A model generated the notes under the pieces. It saw nothing but the letters and a program-made list of their open reading frames with translations, did not search any database and was not told the DNA's origin. Below are positions 49,690-59,068 of a stretch of DNA of 64,000 nucleotides, in pieces. Positions within the stretch are counted from its first letter, which is position 1, and each line of letters begins with the position of its first letter. A program made the translations under genes and the position numbers. Origin of the DNA: Prorocentrum cordatum (lineage: Eukaryota > Sar > Dinophyceae > Prorocentrales > Prorocentraceae); contig CAUYUJ010018622.1 in NCBI GenBank assembly GCA_963575745.1, positions 58,328-122,327 of the forward strand, given 5' to 3'.

Positions 49690-50015
49690 TTGACCTTAAC
49701 TTTACCCTTCTCCTCCTCCTCCTCCTCCTCCTCCTCCTCCTCCTCCTCCTCCTCCTCCTCCTCCTCGGGTCGCCTACGGCCCCGGGGGGCACCGTGCAGC
49801 GGCGCCTGTGCTCGCAGGCTGTTTTGCTCCTCAGGTCCCCAACAAGTTTGACCCAGACTCGATGTTTTGCTCCATCCCCTCCTCCTCTGCACGTCCTCTT
49901 GCCTGACAAGGGGGCGGAGCTCCTCCTGCTCCTCCTCCTCCTCCTCCTCCTCCTCCTCCCTCCTCCACTCCTCCTCCTCCTCCTCCTCCTCCTCCTCCTC
50001 CTCCTCCCCCTCCTC
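49690..50015. repeat. TCC microsatellite tracts
   Basis: Two (TCC)n tracts at 49707-49767 and 49919-50012 with GC-rich sequence between. The preceding interval 48938-49689 holds the presumed 3' UTR of the repeated gene and otherwise unassigned sequence. Confidence 0.9.
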
Positions 50016-50090
50016 CACTCCTGATCCTTCTTGTCGCACCCCGAGGCGGGCGCGTTGTGAAGAGAAATGGCGACCTGATTTTCAGCCTCC

Positions 50091-50203
50091 GGGGACGGGG
50101 CCGTCAAAAACGACTCGGGGTGAAACACCAGTCCCCGGGGAGGGGGTCGAGACCTCTGGGGTCGACGCTGTGGAATAAAAAAACACGACGTCGGGGGTCT
50201 TGG
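50091..50203 (-). repeat. Dispersed repeat family B, copy at 50.1 kb
   Basis: Minus-strand copy. On the plus strand the landmarks are CCGTCAAAAACGACTCGGGG, GGTCGAGACCTCTGGGG and AAAAAAACACGACGTCGG. About 113 bp, matching 52331-52443 in inverse orientation. Confidence 0.72.
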
Positions 50204-50518
50204 CCCCTGATCGCCAGAACTCGCAGGCGATTTCACTCCCCAAGTCCCCGAGTTCCGCCCGAAAAATTTGACCGCTCAGAAGGGGGGGGACCCTGGGATA
50301 CACCTGACGCACACCTACGAGGATGAGCGCCCCCCGTCATAGATCCCAAGGTTGGGCCCCAAACTTCGGCGGGTCCATGTAGAAAACCCCTCGACGCCTG
50401 GGATAGGGGTCGACATATCCCCTGCTGCGCGCAGGGCGAGGCAGGGGCCGCGCCGTGCTGCGGCTGGCGCAGGCTGCGTGTCAGGACTTCGAGAGAGTAG
50501 TATGGCCGCGGACAGCTC

Positions 50519-50698
50519 CCCCTCCTCCTCCTCCTCCCCCCTCCGACCTCCCCTCCTCCTCCTCCTCCTCTCCTCCTCCTCCTCCTCCTCCGAACTCCTC
50601 CTCCTCCTCCTCCTCCTCCTCCTCCTCCTCCCTCCTCCTCCTCCTCGCTCCTCCTCCTCCTCCTCCTCCTCCTCCTCCTCCTCCTCCTCCTCCTCTTC
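50519..50698. repeat. TCC microsatellite
   Basis: Dense (TCC)n. It directly abuts, and probably replaced, the left end of a family A element. Confidence 0.93.
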
Positions 50699-50795
50699 AG
50701 GGATGCGTTCTGACCAGAATTTCGGAGAGAACCAGCCGTGGAGACTAGGGATCTCCAGGTTAAGCAGCGGTATCGGTGCCCTTTCCTACTCTGCA
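50697..50795 (+). repeat. TIR repeat family A, 5'-truncated copy
   Basis: Retains the core GATGCGTTCTGACCAGAATT and GAACCAGCCGTGGAGACTAG and the right end AGCAGCGGTATCGGTGCCC, but the left inverted end is lost into the TCC tract. The interval 50800-51070 shows nothing else. Confidence 0.68.
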
Positions 50796-51073
50796 TAGGA
50801 TCTGAGCATCGCGGATCTCTATCAAGTCCCATGGCCGGAAAAGGGCCCCCAGAGGCCAAAAACAGTTCAACTGTCCGTGCTGATTGTTTCAATGCTTTGG
50901 ATATCTGAGGTCGTCAAGACGGGCTGCTCAAGTAAGGAAGGCAATATTAGGAGCAGAGCCCCATTTTCGGTGACGGCAGCAACTGGGTGTACGAAGAAGG
51001 CCAAAGAGGAACGCCCGCGGAATGACCTAAGGAACAGCGAGCCCCCGCCAAACCCAAATCGGTCTTACTTCAG

Positions 51074-51236
51074 AGTCCAGACTTAGGTCGGGCATGTCCC
51101 CCTACAGGCGGATCTTGGACGAAAAATTCAAAAGAGTCCAAAAATACCCCCCAATGGTCAAACATAGTAGAAAAATCGTCCCCAGTCTATTTCCCGCCTA
51201 TGTTTGCATATTCCTCCTGTAGAGGGACAGGCCCTC
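51074..51236 (+). mobile_element. TIR repeat family C, copy at 51.1 kb
   Basis: Left end TTAGGTCGGGCATGTCCCCC then TACAGG; right end CCTGTAGAGGGACAGGCCC. Inverted repeats of about 20 bp around an AT-rich interior that includes GACGAAAAATTCAAAAGAG and TCGTCCCCAGTCTATTT. Relatives at 46427-46604, 52658-53105 (two arms), 25577 and 26862 (single ends). Confidence 0.72.
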
Positions 51237-51239
51237 GGG

Positions 51240-51435
51240 GACCTTCTGACCCGGGTCAATCCAGACCCGGGTCAGTCAGGCCTTGCCGAATCCCGCAAGC
51301 TCCTGCACCCAAACCACCCAGGCCGATGCGGAGGATCCTGCCAGGCCCTCCAGGATCCTGCACCCAAGCCCGGGTCCGTGCGACCCTGTCCCTGCAGGAT
51401 CCTGCGAGATCCGGCGCCCTGGCTGACCCCCGTTT
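51240..51435. other. Cluster of GACCCGGGTC and AGGATCCTGC palindromes
   Basis: GACCCGGGTCA occurs twice within 30 bp (51248, 51264), and AGGATCCTGC four times between 51330 and 51410. Short palindromes only; no gene. Confidence 0.6.
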
Positions 51436-51448
51436 GCTAGGGCTCCCA

Positions 51449-51600
51449 ACTTCGCGCTTCGCGCTGCGCGAAGCGCGAAGCGCGAATAACTTCGCGCTCT
51501 CGCGCCGCCCTCCCAAAGGGAGAATAGGAGGACGAGGAGGAGGGGGAGAAGGAACGAGGACCGCGAAGCGCGAATAACTTCGCGCCCTCGAGGGAGCCCT
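51449..51600. repeat. GCGAAGCGCGAA hairpin repeat
   Basis: CTTCGCGCTTCGCGC is followed at once by GCGCGAAGCGCGAAGC, a near-perfect hairpin. The sequence GCGAAGCGCGAATAACTTCG occurs at about 51473 and again at about 51564. Confidence 0.75.
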
Positions 51601-51639
51601 TGGTTTGCACTGACCCCCGTCTCAAGGCTCCCGAGGCCC

Positions 51640-51815
51640 GACGTCACCGCCTGGACCGCTTTTCTTGCCCACGGCGCGCGGCGCCTTCTGGATCTCCGCC
51701 AGGAGCTGCTGGCAGAGCTGCTCCACTCTCGCCGGCGACCCCGAGGGGCAGGGGGCCCCCGACGGAGCGCTCCGCCGCGCCCCGCCGAGGCCCGAGGAGG
51801 ACCAGACCGTGCCCT
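51640..51815 (-). other. Coding-like minus-strand fragment
   Basis: A minus-strand frame reads ARVEQLCQQLLAEIQKAPRA followed by VGKKSGPGGDVGP, over about 60 codons, and runs into the GGA tract at 51820-51876. The helical, balanced composition is unlike shadows of the repeats. No assignment. Confidence 0.25.
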
Positions 51816-51819
51816 CCAG

Positions 51820-51876
51820 CGGAGGAGGAGGAGGAGGAGGAGGAGGAGGAGGAGGAGGAGGAGGAGGAGGAGGAGG
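51820..51876. repeat. GGA microsatellite
   Basis: Pure (GGA)n, directly followed by a family B element. Confidence 0.95.
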
Positions 51877-51879
51877 ATC

Positions 51880-51992
51880 CCCAGACATCCGATGTCCTGA
51901 TTATTTCACTACGCGACGCGGTCCCTGAAGTCTCGACCCTTTCCCCAGGGATGGCTTTTCCTCGTGAGTAGTTTTGGTGACGGTCCTGGGGC
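51880..51992 (+). repeat. Dispersed repeat family B, copy at 51.9 kb
   Basis: Starts CCAGACATCCGATGTCCTGA and contains AGTCTCGACCC and GTTTTGGTGACGGTCC. It aligns over its length with 52331-52443 in the same orientation. Confidence 0.7.
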
Positions 51993-52139
51993 GCGGAGAG
52001 GGCTTCCGAAAGCCTAACAGTGCGGACACACTCCGACTTGCTGTTTTCGATGCTCTGAAGCACCAGGCCGGCTCCCTGGGACGCTGAAATCCTGGCGTCG
52101 AACTGTCCTCGCCACGGGCGAGTATTTGGGGAAACCCGA

Positions 52140-52286
52140 AGGTACCGATGCCGCCACTCCCCCCGACCTCTCCCAGGGTGCGTTCTGAGCAGGACTTCGA
52201 CGCGAAGCCAGCGGTGGCGACGAGGGCCTCCCAGACTGCCGCAAAAGGGGGAAACGGGAGGAGGGTGGCGGCATCGGTGCCTTTCC
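52140..52286 (+). mobile_element. TIR repeat family A, copy at 52.1 kb (best preserved)
   Basis: Left end GGTACCGATGCCGCCACTC and right end GGGTGGCGGCATCGGTGCC are inverted repeats with 17 of 19 positions matching. Core reads GGGTGCGTTCTGAGCAGG, ACTTCGACGCGAAGCCAGC and GGTGGCGACGAGGGCC. It lies between two family B copies in direct orientation. Confidence 0.8.
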
Positions 52287-52330
52287 ATCCTCCGGCCAAC
52301 AGCGCCGATCACAAACGACACCCCGGCGTA

Positions 52331-52443
52331 CCCAGAGATCCGACGTCGTGATTTTTTCAAAACGGGATCCCCAGCAGTCTCGACCCACCCCCTGGGACAA
52401 TTGTTTCGTCTCCCAGGTCGTTCTTTGACGGTCCCATGGGGCC
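52331..52443 (+). repeat. Dispersed repeat family B, copy at 52.3 kb
   Basis: Starts CCAGAGATCCGACGTCGTGA followed by TTTTTTC and contains CAGTCTCGACCCACCCCCTG and GTCGTTCTTTGACGGTCCC. Five related copies or ends are present in the window, in both orientations. The ATCCGACGTC word also marks junctions at 24332, 25163 and 37912. Confidence 0.75.
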
Positions 52444-52657
52444 CGGCGAGGGCCGCCTTGATTTTCAGAATGCATTGGATCTCTGGGTAACGTTATGTGG
52501 CTCCCATCGTACTCAAGGACCACATCCAAGACATAATTTCGAGCACCCGAAAAAGTCTCGAAAGAGTGTCGAAACAGTGTCGGACGAGCGTCTCCCCGGG
52601 CCCGACACGCGACAACCCTCGAGTGTCGGTGTGTTTGATGGAGCTCGAAATACTTTT

Positions 52658-53105
52658 TCTGTCCCCCTACAGGGGGGTGTTGGACGAAACATCAAAAATA
52701 CACCAAACATTATTAAAACCATATAGTCTGGGAAAACATTATACACCATACGGAAAGAATGAGTACAATGCCCAACAACTAATGTTGTCCCAAACCAACA
52801 GCGGCCGCTGTTAGGCAGGCGGCCTTCTGTCTCGAATGGATACAGGCCGCGGCGGCATGGACAGCGAGTCCTGCTCAAAACGAACAGGATCCGCTGCTGG
52901 GCATTGTACCCATTCTTTCCGTGCCCACTCCGTTCGTGCAGATTCAAGGCTAAAGCAGGTACGAAACATAAAAAATACACCAAAAATTGCTAAAAACAAA
53001 TCGTCTGGGGAATCTGTTTTGATTACTTCTGACTGTTTTGGAACATGTTTCGAATCTTTTGCCTTCTTCGTTAAAAATAATCCCCCTGCAGGGGGACCGG
53101 CCCGA
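52658..53105 (+). repeat. Family C double copy with internal 24-bp hairpin insert
   Basis: The left end TGTCCCCCTACAGGGGGG is at 52661, and the right end CCCCCTGCAGGGGGACCGGC is at about 53085-53105. Inside, the left-end segment ACGAAACAT.AAAAATACACC occurs twice (52683 and 52962). Between the two copies lies an inverted repeat: ACGGAAAGAATGAGTACAAT (52749) faces its complement at 52898-52922, with 1 mismatch in 24. The structure suggests one family C element interrupted by, or fused with, another foldback unit. No coding potential. Confidence 0.65.
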
Positions 53106-53350
53106 TTCGAGGCGAAAGCAGGTTGGAACACCAGACAGGTTACGAAATCTGGGGTAACCACATCCCTTCGAGGCCGCCGCTCTCGGCTGGCCCGCCCCCG
53201 CCGCCACGGGCAAGCCGGCGCTTGGCACCGCGGCCGCGCCGGCGGGCCCGGCGGCGCGCAGCGGCGCGCCTCCGCCGGCCTGCAGGCGCAGCGCTCCGGG
53301 GCCGACGACCTCGGAGGGCTCCGAGTCGGAAGCTGGAACGTATACATTCC

Positions 53351-54755
53351 ATCTGAAAAAAGTGCTGTTCAGACTCTGGGGCGCCCCCAGACTCTGGGGG
53401 TTGGGGGTTGCTCCGACGTTGTCTCTCGTTGTCCGACTGTGTCTCCTCGCTCATAGCCCCTGCCTCCTTCTCCTGGTCCTCCTCCCTGTTTCTCTTCCTA
53501 CTCCCTCTTCGCCTGCTTTTCCCAGTCCTTTTCTTCCTATTCCTCCTTTTCCTCCTCCTCCTCCTCCTCAACCTCCTCCTCCTCCTCCTCCTCCTCCTCC
53601 TCCTCCTCGCCCCCAGTGCGCCCAGGAGGCTTTCAAGATGGCCCCATGACGGCCCAGGAGGCCCCAAAGACGGCCCCAAGAGGCCTCTAAGACGCCCAAT
53701 ATGGCCTCCAAGACGGCCCTGAAGCGCCTCAAGAGGACCCCACATCGGTTCAGAGAGGCCCCCAAGACGGCTTCCGACGGCGTCAGACCCGTCAGACGGG
53801 CTAGGAACGATTTTAGACTGCCAAGGAGAGGCCCCCAAGACGCCCCCACGGCCCCCAAGAGGCCTAAGGAGGCCCCCAAGAGGCTTCCGAGAGGCCCCCC
53901 GGGAAGCCCCCAGGAGGCCCCACAAGAGTGCCCCAAGAGGCTCCCAAGAGGCTTCCTCCTCCTCCTCCTCCTCCTCCTCCTTCTCCTCCTCCTTGTCATC
54001 CTCTTCCTCCCTCTCCTGATCCTCCCCCTCAGCCTCCCCCAAGCGTTCCCCGAAGAGTTTCCGGAGCGGCTGGGGGAATACATAATCAGATAGCTTGGCC
54101 AAGCTGGGGCCCAACGTTTGGCCACATAGGCGCTTCTCAAAAAGGCTGGGGGCGGCGGTGATTCGCCGTAGGCGTCTTGAATCCGCCGCCCCCTGTGCTT
54201 GCCACAGGGTTGGACGGCGTTCCAGACATTTTGCTGAGATTCTGATTTTCAAACCCTTCCCAGTGGCCTTCGGCCCAGACCGCCTGCCCCTCGGAAGGAC
54301 CAGAAGGTGTGGCCCACATCGCCACCAAGACGGCCCAAACGGCCCAATATGGTCACCAAGATGCCTCCAAGGCGGCTAGGATCGCTCCAAGAGAGCCCAA
54401 GACGGCTTCAATATGTCTCCAAGACGGCCCAAGATGCACCCGAGGCGTCCAAGATGGCCCCAAGATGGCCCAGGACGGCCCCAAAGGCCCCCAGGAGGCT
54501 TTTAATGCAGTCCAAGAAGCCTCCAAAGGGATCTGCAGGAAGGCCCGAAGAGGCCAAGACAGCTGATTTCCGTGGGCTCTTGATGGATTTTGACGTTTTC
54601 GGCCTGCCGACGGCCCAATGCCGCCGAAGAGACCCCCAAGATGGCCCCAAGAGCGCCCAAGAGGCCTCCAAGACGGCCCCATGACGGCCTCCAGACGGTC
54701 CAAGAGGCCCCCAAGGCGCCTCCAAGACGGCCCACGAGAATTCCAAGGCGCCCAC
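53351..54755 (+). repeat. Left arm of the giant inverted repeat (1.4 kb)
   Basis: From ATCTGAAAAA (53351) to AAGGCGCCCAC (54755), this arm is the reverse complement of 59069-60466. The coordinate sum stays near 113,820 at start, middle and end, so the arms are collinear with only small length changes. In an 85-bp sample (54590-54675) I count one or two mismatches. The arm contains TCC tracts (53575-53609, 53957-53985), AAGAYGGCC repeats and a low-repeat segment (54080-54300) including CTGTGCTTGCCACAGG. Confidence 0.92.
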
Positions 54756-55125
54756 GATGGCCTTCAAGACGGCTCCAAAACGTCAAAGATGGCAACGATA
54801 CGATTCGACATAGCCCCAGGATGTCCCAAGACAGCCACAGAGGGCCCCAAGGGCCCCAAGGGGATGCAAGGGGCCTCCTAGACAGTCTAGGAAGTCTTCT
54901 AGAGGACCTCCAGGAGAGCCCGAAATGCCCAAATGGTTGTATTTATTCCCTTCAATTGTTGAATAATTTGGGCGCGTTTTCTTTTTCGGCTGTCCGACGG
55001 CCCAAGATGTCCACAAGATGGCCCCAAGACGGCCCAAGCTGACTTCAAGATGGCCCCAAAAGGGCCCCAAAGGGCGAGGAAACAGTCCAAGAGGAAGAGC
55101 AAGAGGAAAGGACGGAATCAGAGGC
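54756..55125 (+). repeat. AAGAYGGCC repeat in the palindrome loop
   Basis: Continuation of the CCAAGATGGCC repeat beyond the arm, with the AT-rich module at 54935-54990 ending CTTTTTCGGCTGTCCGACGG. Not duplicated in the other arm. Confidence 0.75.
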
Positions 55126-55127
55126 CC

Positions 55128-55640
55128 GAAGCGGCTCCGAGTAGCCTGCAGCTCAGCGCGGGCTCGTCTGCGGACGCCCTTGCCCCCCCCAGGAAAAACA
55201 TATCACCCCGAGGCCCGGTGATGTTTTGTGGGGCCGCCATCTCAAAGCCCCACGGCCAGCTTTTGGGTCGAGGAGGAGGAGGGGCAGGAGGACGAGGAGG
55301 TGATCAACAGGAACCTGAGGAGCAGGAGCAGCAGGAGGACGAGGAGTTTGAGCAAGGGGTCAAGGACGGAATGATAGGCCAGAAGCGGCTCCGAGACCAA
55401 ACCGCGCTGAGCTGCAGGGTTTTCGGAGCCGCTTAAGGCCTCTCATTTCGTCCTTGTCCCCCTGCTCAACCTCCTCGTCCTCCTGCTCCTGATTCTCCTG
55501 GTGTTGCTCCTCTTCTTCCTCGACCCAAGAGCCGGCCGTGGGGCCTTGAAAGGGCGGGCCGAAAAAATGTCACCGGGGGCCGAGCTGCAGGCTTCTCGGA
55601 GCCGATGCGGCCAAAAAGAGGCTGCCCTGCAGGCTGTCTC
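55128..55640. repeat. Nested inverted repeat built on GCGGCTCCGAG
   Basis: The left segment (about 55130-55280) runs GCGGCTCCGAGTAGCCTGCAG, the GTGATGTTTTGTGGGG-type stretch and the GGCCAGCTTTTGGGTCGAGG stretch. It is met in reverse complement by 55510-55640. At the centre, AAGCGGCTCCGA (55382) faces TCGGAGCCGCTT (55422). A further AGCGGCTCCGAGACA lies at about 55640. The arms have diverged more than the outer arms. Confidence 0.75.
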
Positions 55641-55689
55641 GGAGCCGCTGCGCCAAAAGAAGGACACCTTGTCGGTTTAACTACTTGGT

Positions 55690-55780
55690 CGCTTTGTCGG
55701 CTGATTTCGGGCGCGTCGTCATCGTGGTCGTCGTTGTCATCGTCGTCGTCGTGGTCGTCGTCGTCACCACCATCGTCGTG

Positions 55781-55814
<34 letters not shown>

Positions 55815-55850
55815 TCGTCGTCGTGTCGTTGTCGTTGTCGTCGCCGTCCA
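55690..55850. repeat. GTC/CGT microsatellite
   Basis: (GTC)n with GGTCGTC and ATCGTC variants. A related GAC tract of opposite orientation lies at 56583-56620 and 56745-56783. Confidence 0.93.
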
Positions 55851-55854
55851 TAAG

Positions 55855-56410
55855 ATGGCCCCGAGAGGGCCCTAAGAGGGCCCCAAGAGAGCCCCAAGAG
55901 GGCTCCGAGAGGGCCCCAAGAGGGCCCCAGGAGTTGTGCAACAACCCAGCGGCCGCTGGTACATACCTCCTGGGGCCCTCTTGGGGCCCTTTGAGGGCCC
56001 TCTTGGAGCCCTCCTGGGCCCCTGGTTGGCCCATGAGAGGGCTCCAAGAGGGCCCTAAGAGGGCCCCAAGAGGGCCCCAAAAGGGCCCCAAGAGGGCCCC
56101 AAGAGGGCGCCAAGAGGGCCCCAAGAAGGCCCCAGGAATTATGTACCAATCCAGCGGCCGCTGGTACAGAACTCCTGAACCCTCTTGGGACCCTCTGAGG
56201 GCCCTCTCGGAGCCCTCTCGGACCCTTGGTTGGCCCTGTAGGGCCCCAAGAGGGCCCCAAGAGGGCCCCAAGAGGGCCCCAAGAGGGCCCCAAGAGGGCG
56301 CCAAGAGGGCGCCAAGAGGGCGCCAAGAGGGCTCCAAGAAGGCCCCAGGAATTATGTACCAACCCAGCGGCCGGTGGTACAGAACTCCTGGGGCCCTCCT
56401 CCTCCTCCTC
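55855..56410. repeat. GGGCCC palindrome array, first block (GCGGCCGC hairpins)
   Basis: Units in which GAGGGCCCCAAGAGGGCCCC repeats lead into GTACCAACCCAGCGGCCGC, then TGGTACA, then the inverse CCCTCTTGGGGCCCTC. Hairpin centres lie near 55955, 56160 and 56375. Each unit of about 200 bp is its own palindrome. Confidence 0.85.
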
Positions 56411-56589
56411 GGCGACGACGACGACGAGGAGGTGTAAACGCACCCTTACCCAGCCCCTGCAGGACCAGGCAGCGATACTTGGACCAAATTTCCTGGCCCC
56501 TGTTTCGACCCCAGAGCTCTCGACCCCGTCCAGGAGCTCCCGACCCCAATCCGGAGCTTTCGGCCCCATCCTGGAGCTCTCGACCCGCA

Positions 56590-56620
<31 letters not shown>

Positions 56621-56749
56621 CCTCGAACTGGAGTGGTAAGTTTTGCTGCTGCTTTTCCCCAGGGGTTTGGAGCCCTCGGGGCCCAGGGGGGCCCCGAAAC
56701 GGATCCGAAGCCTCAATTTTTTCCGGCCCGCGACCGACGACCGGCGACA

Positions 56750-56783
<34 letters not shown>

Positions 56784-56799
56784 GCATAAGTTATTTGGC

Positions 56800-58165
56800 G
56801 CCCCCCCTTGGGAGCATCGGGTAACTGGGGGGTGCGCTCCACACCCCCCACTTACCCGGTGTCCCCCAGGGGACATCGGGTAACTCGACCTTGCAGGGGG
56901 GGGGTTAGGCACGGGTTACCCGGTGGCGAGGGGGGGGCATCGGGTAACTCGACTTTGCACGGGGGGGAGTCGGGCATGAGTTACCCGGTGTCCCCTGGGG
57001 GACATCGGGTAAGCGGGGGGTGCGCTCCACACCCCCCACTTACCCGGTGTCCCCCGAGGGGCGTCGAGTAAGTCGACCTTGCAAGGGGCGCATTCGGCAT
57101 TATTCAGTAAACCGGTGGACCCCCATGGGATCGACATCGGAGTTACCCGGTGGTCCCCGTGGGACATCGGCCCGTGGGACATCGGAGTTACCCGGTGTCC
57201 CCCGGGGGACATCGGGTAACTCGACATTGCAAGGAGGGTCTGGGCATGGTTACCCGGTGGCCTCCCGTGGGACACCGGAGTTACCCGGTGTCCCCCGTGG
57301 GACATCGGAGTTACCCGGTGTCCCCCGGGGGACATCGGCACGTGGGACATCGGAGTTACCCGGTGTCCCCCGTGGGACATCGGAGTTACCCGGTGGTCCC
57401 CGTGGGACATCGGCCCGTGGGACATCGGAGTTACCCGGTGTCCCCCGTGGGACATCGGAGTTACCCGGTGGTCCCCGTGGGACATCGGATGTTACCGTAG
57501 GTCCCTGTGGGACAATCGGCCGTGGGACATCGGTGTTATACCCGGTGTCCTTCTTCCGGGGGACTTCGGGTAACTCGACATTGCAAGGGGTCTGGGCCAC
57601 ATGGTTACCCGGTGGCCTCCCGTGGGACATCGGAGTTACCCGGTGTCCCCCGTGGGACATCGGAGTTACCCGGTGGTCCCCGTGGGACATCGGCCCGTGG
57701 GACATCGGAGTTACCCGGTGTCCCCCGTGGGACATCGGAGTTACCCGGTGGTCCCCGTGGGACATCGGCCCGTGGGACATCGGAGTTACCCGGTGTCCCC
57801 CGTGGGACATCGGAGTTACCCGGTGGTCCCCGTGGGACATCGGCCCGTGGGACATCGGAGTTACCCGGTGTCCTCCGGGGGACATCGGGTAACTCGACAT
57901 TGCAAGGGGGTCTGGGCATGGTTACCCGGTGGCCTCCCGTGGGACATCGGAGTTACCCGGTGTCCCCCGTGGGACATCGGAGTTACCCGGTGGTCCCCGT
58001 GGGACATCGGCCCGTGGGACATCGGATTTACCCGGTGTCCCCCGTGGGACATCGGAGTTACCCGGTGGTCCCCGTGGGACATCGGCCCGTGGGACAGCGG
58101 AGTTACCCGGTGTCCCCCGTGGGACATCGGAGTTACCCGGTGGTCCCCGTGGGACATCGGGCCAT
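56800..58165. repeat. 75-bp higher-order minisatellite (GTTACCCGG / GTGGGACATC)
   Basis: Basic 30-bp subunits GTGGGACATCGGAGTTACCC then GGTGTCCCCC alternate with a GGTGGTCCCC version and a 15-bp partial, GTGGGACATCGGCCC, giving a 75-bp (25-codon) unit. At about 57215, 57569 and 57888 a longer variant (GGTAACTCGACATTGCAAGG) sets a higher period of about 320-355 bp. At these points GTTACCCGGTGTCCCCC meets GGGGGACATCGGGTAAC, a 17-bp-armed palindrome. Frames stay open on both strands because the period is a multiple of three. Confidence 0.92.
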
Positions 58166-58184
58166 AAGATACTCCAAGGGGTCC

Positions 58185-58700
58185 CTAAGGACTGGGCTGG
58201 GTACATAACTCCTTGGCCTCTGAGTGCCCTCTTGGGCCCCTGGTTGGCCCTAGGAGGGCCCCAAGAAGGCCCCAGGAATTATGTACCAATCCAGCGGCCG
58301 CTGGTACATAATTCCTGGGGCCCTCTTGGGGCCCTCTGAGGGCCCTCTTGGAACCCTCTTGGGCCCTTGGTTGGCCCTAAGAGGGCCCCAAGAAGGCCCC
58401 AGGAATTATGTACCAACCCAGCGGCCGCTGGTACATCACTCTTGGGGCCCTCTTGGGGCCCTCTGAGGGCCCTCTTGGAGCCCTCTTGGGGCCCGGGTTG
58501 GCCTTAAGAGGGCCCCAAGAGGGCCCCAAGAGGGCTCCAAGAGGGCCCCAGGAATTATGTACCAACCCAGCGGCCGCTGGTACATAACTCCTGAACCCTC
58601 TTGGGGCCCTCTGGGAGCCCTCTTGGGCCCCTTGTTGGCCCACATGATGGCTCCAAGAAGGCCCTAAGAGGGCCCCCAAACGGGCCCAAGAGGGGCCCAA
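58185..58700. repeat. GGGCCC palindrome array, second block (GCGGCCGC hairpins)
   Basis: Hairpin centres near 58296, 58421 and 58573, plus a half-unit at 58190-58212. Same units as 55855-56410, so the two blocks flank the 75-bp array. Confidence 0.85.
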
Positions 58701-58844
58701 GAGAGGCCTCAGAAACCGCTAGTAGGTGTCATCGATCAGCGCGTCTGGATGAGACCTCTCAGTGGTCTCTGGGGCGCGTCTTGGAGCCCTCTTGGGGCCC
58801 TCTGGAGCCCCCTGGGTGCTCCCAAAAAGGTTCCAAGGGACATC

Positions 58845-59068
58845 CGAAGGGGTGGAGGGGGAGTTGGACGGGGAGTGGAGGGGGAGGTGGAGGGGGGGCT
58901 GAGGTGGGTGGTGGAGGGGGGGGTGGAGGGGGTGTGGGGGGGTTGGTGGAGGGGGAAGGGAGAGGGAGAGGGAGAGGGGTTTGATTAGGAAACTGGAAGA
59001 GGTTTGACGACCACGACGACGACGACGATGACGACGACGACGATGACGGCGACAACCACGATGACGAG
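58845..59068. repeat. GGTGGAGGGGG tract and GAC microsatellite next to the right arm
   Basis: G-rich (GGTGGAGGGGG)n at 58845-58980, followed by a GAC/GAT-type tract at 59003-59068 that ends exactly where the right arm starts. Confidence 0.85.

Noticed and set aside
56800-58165. CRISPR-like regular repeats
   Set aside because: There are no unique spacers: subunits follow one another directly or with repeated variants, and the host is eukaryotic. It is a minisatellite.
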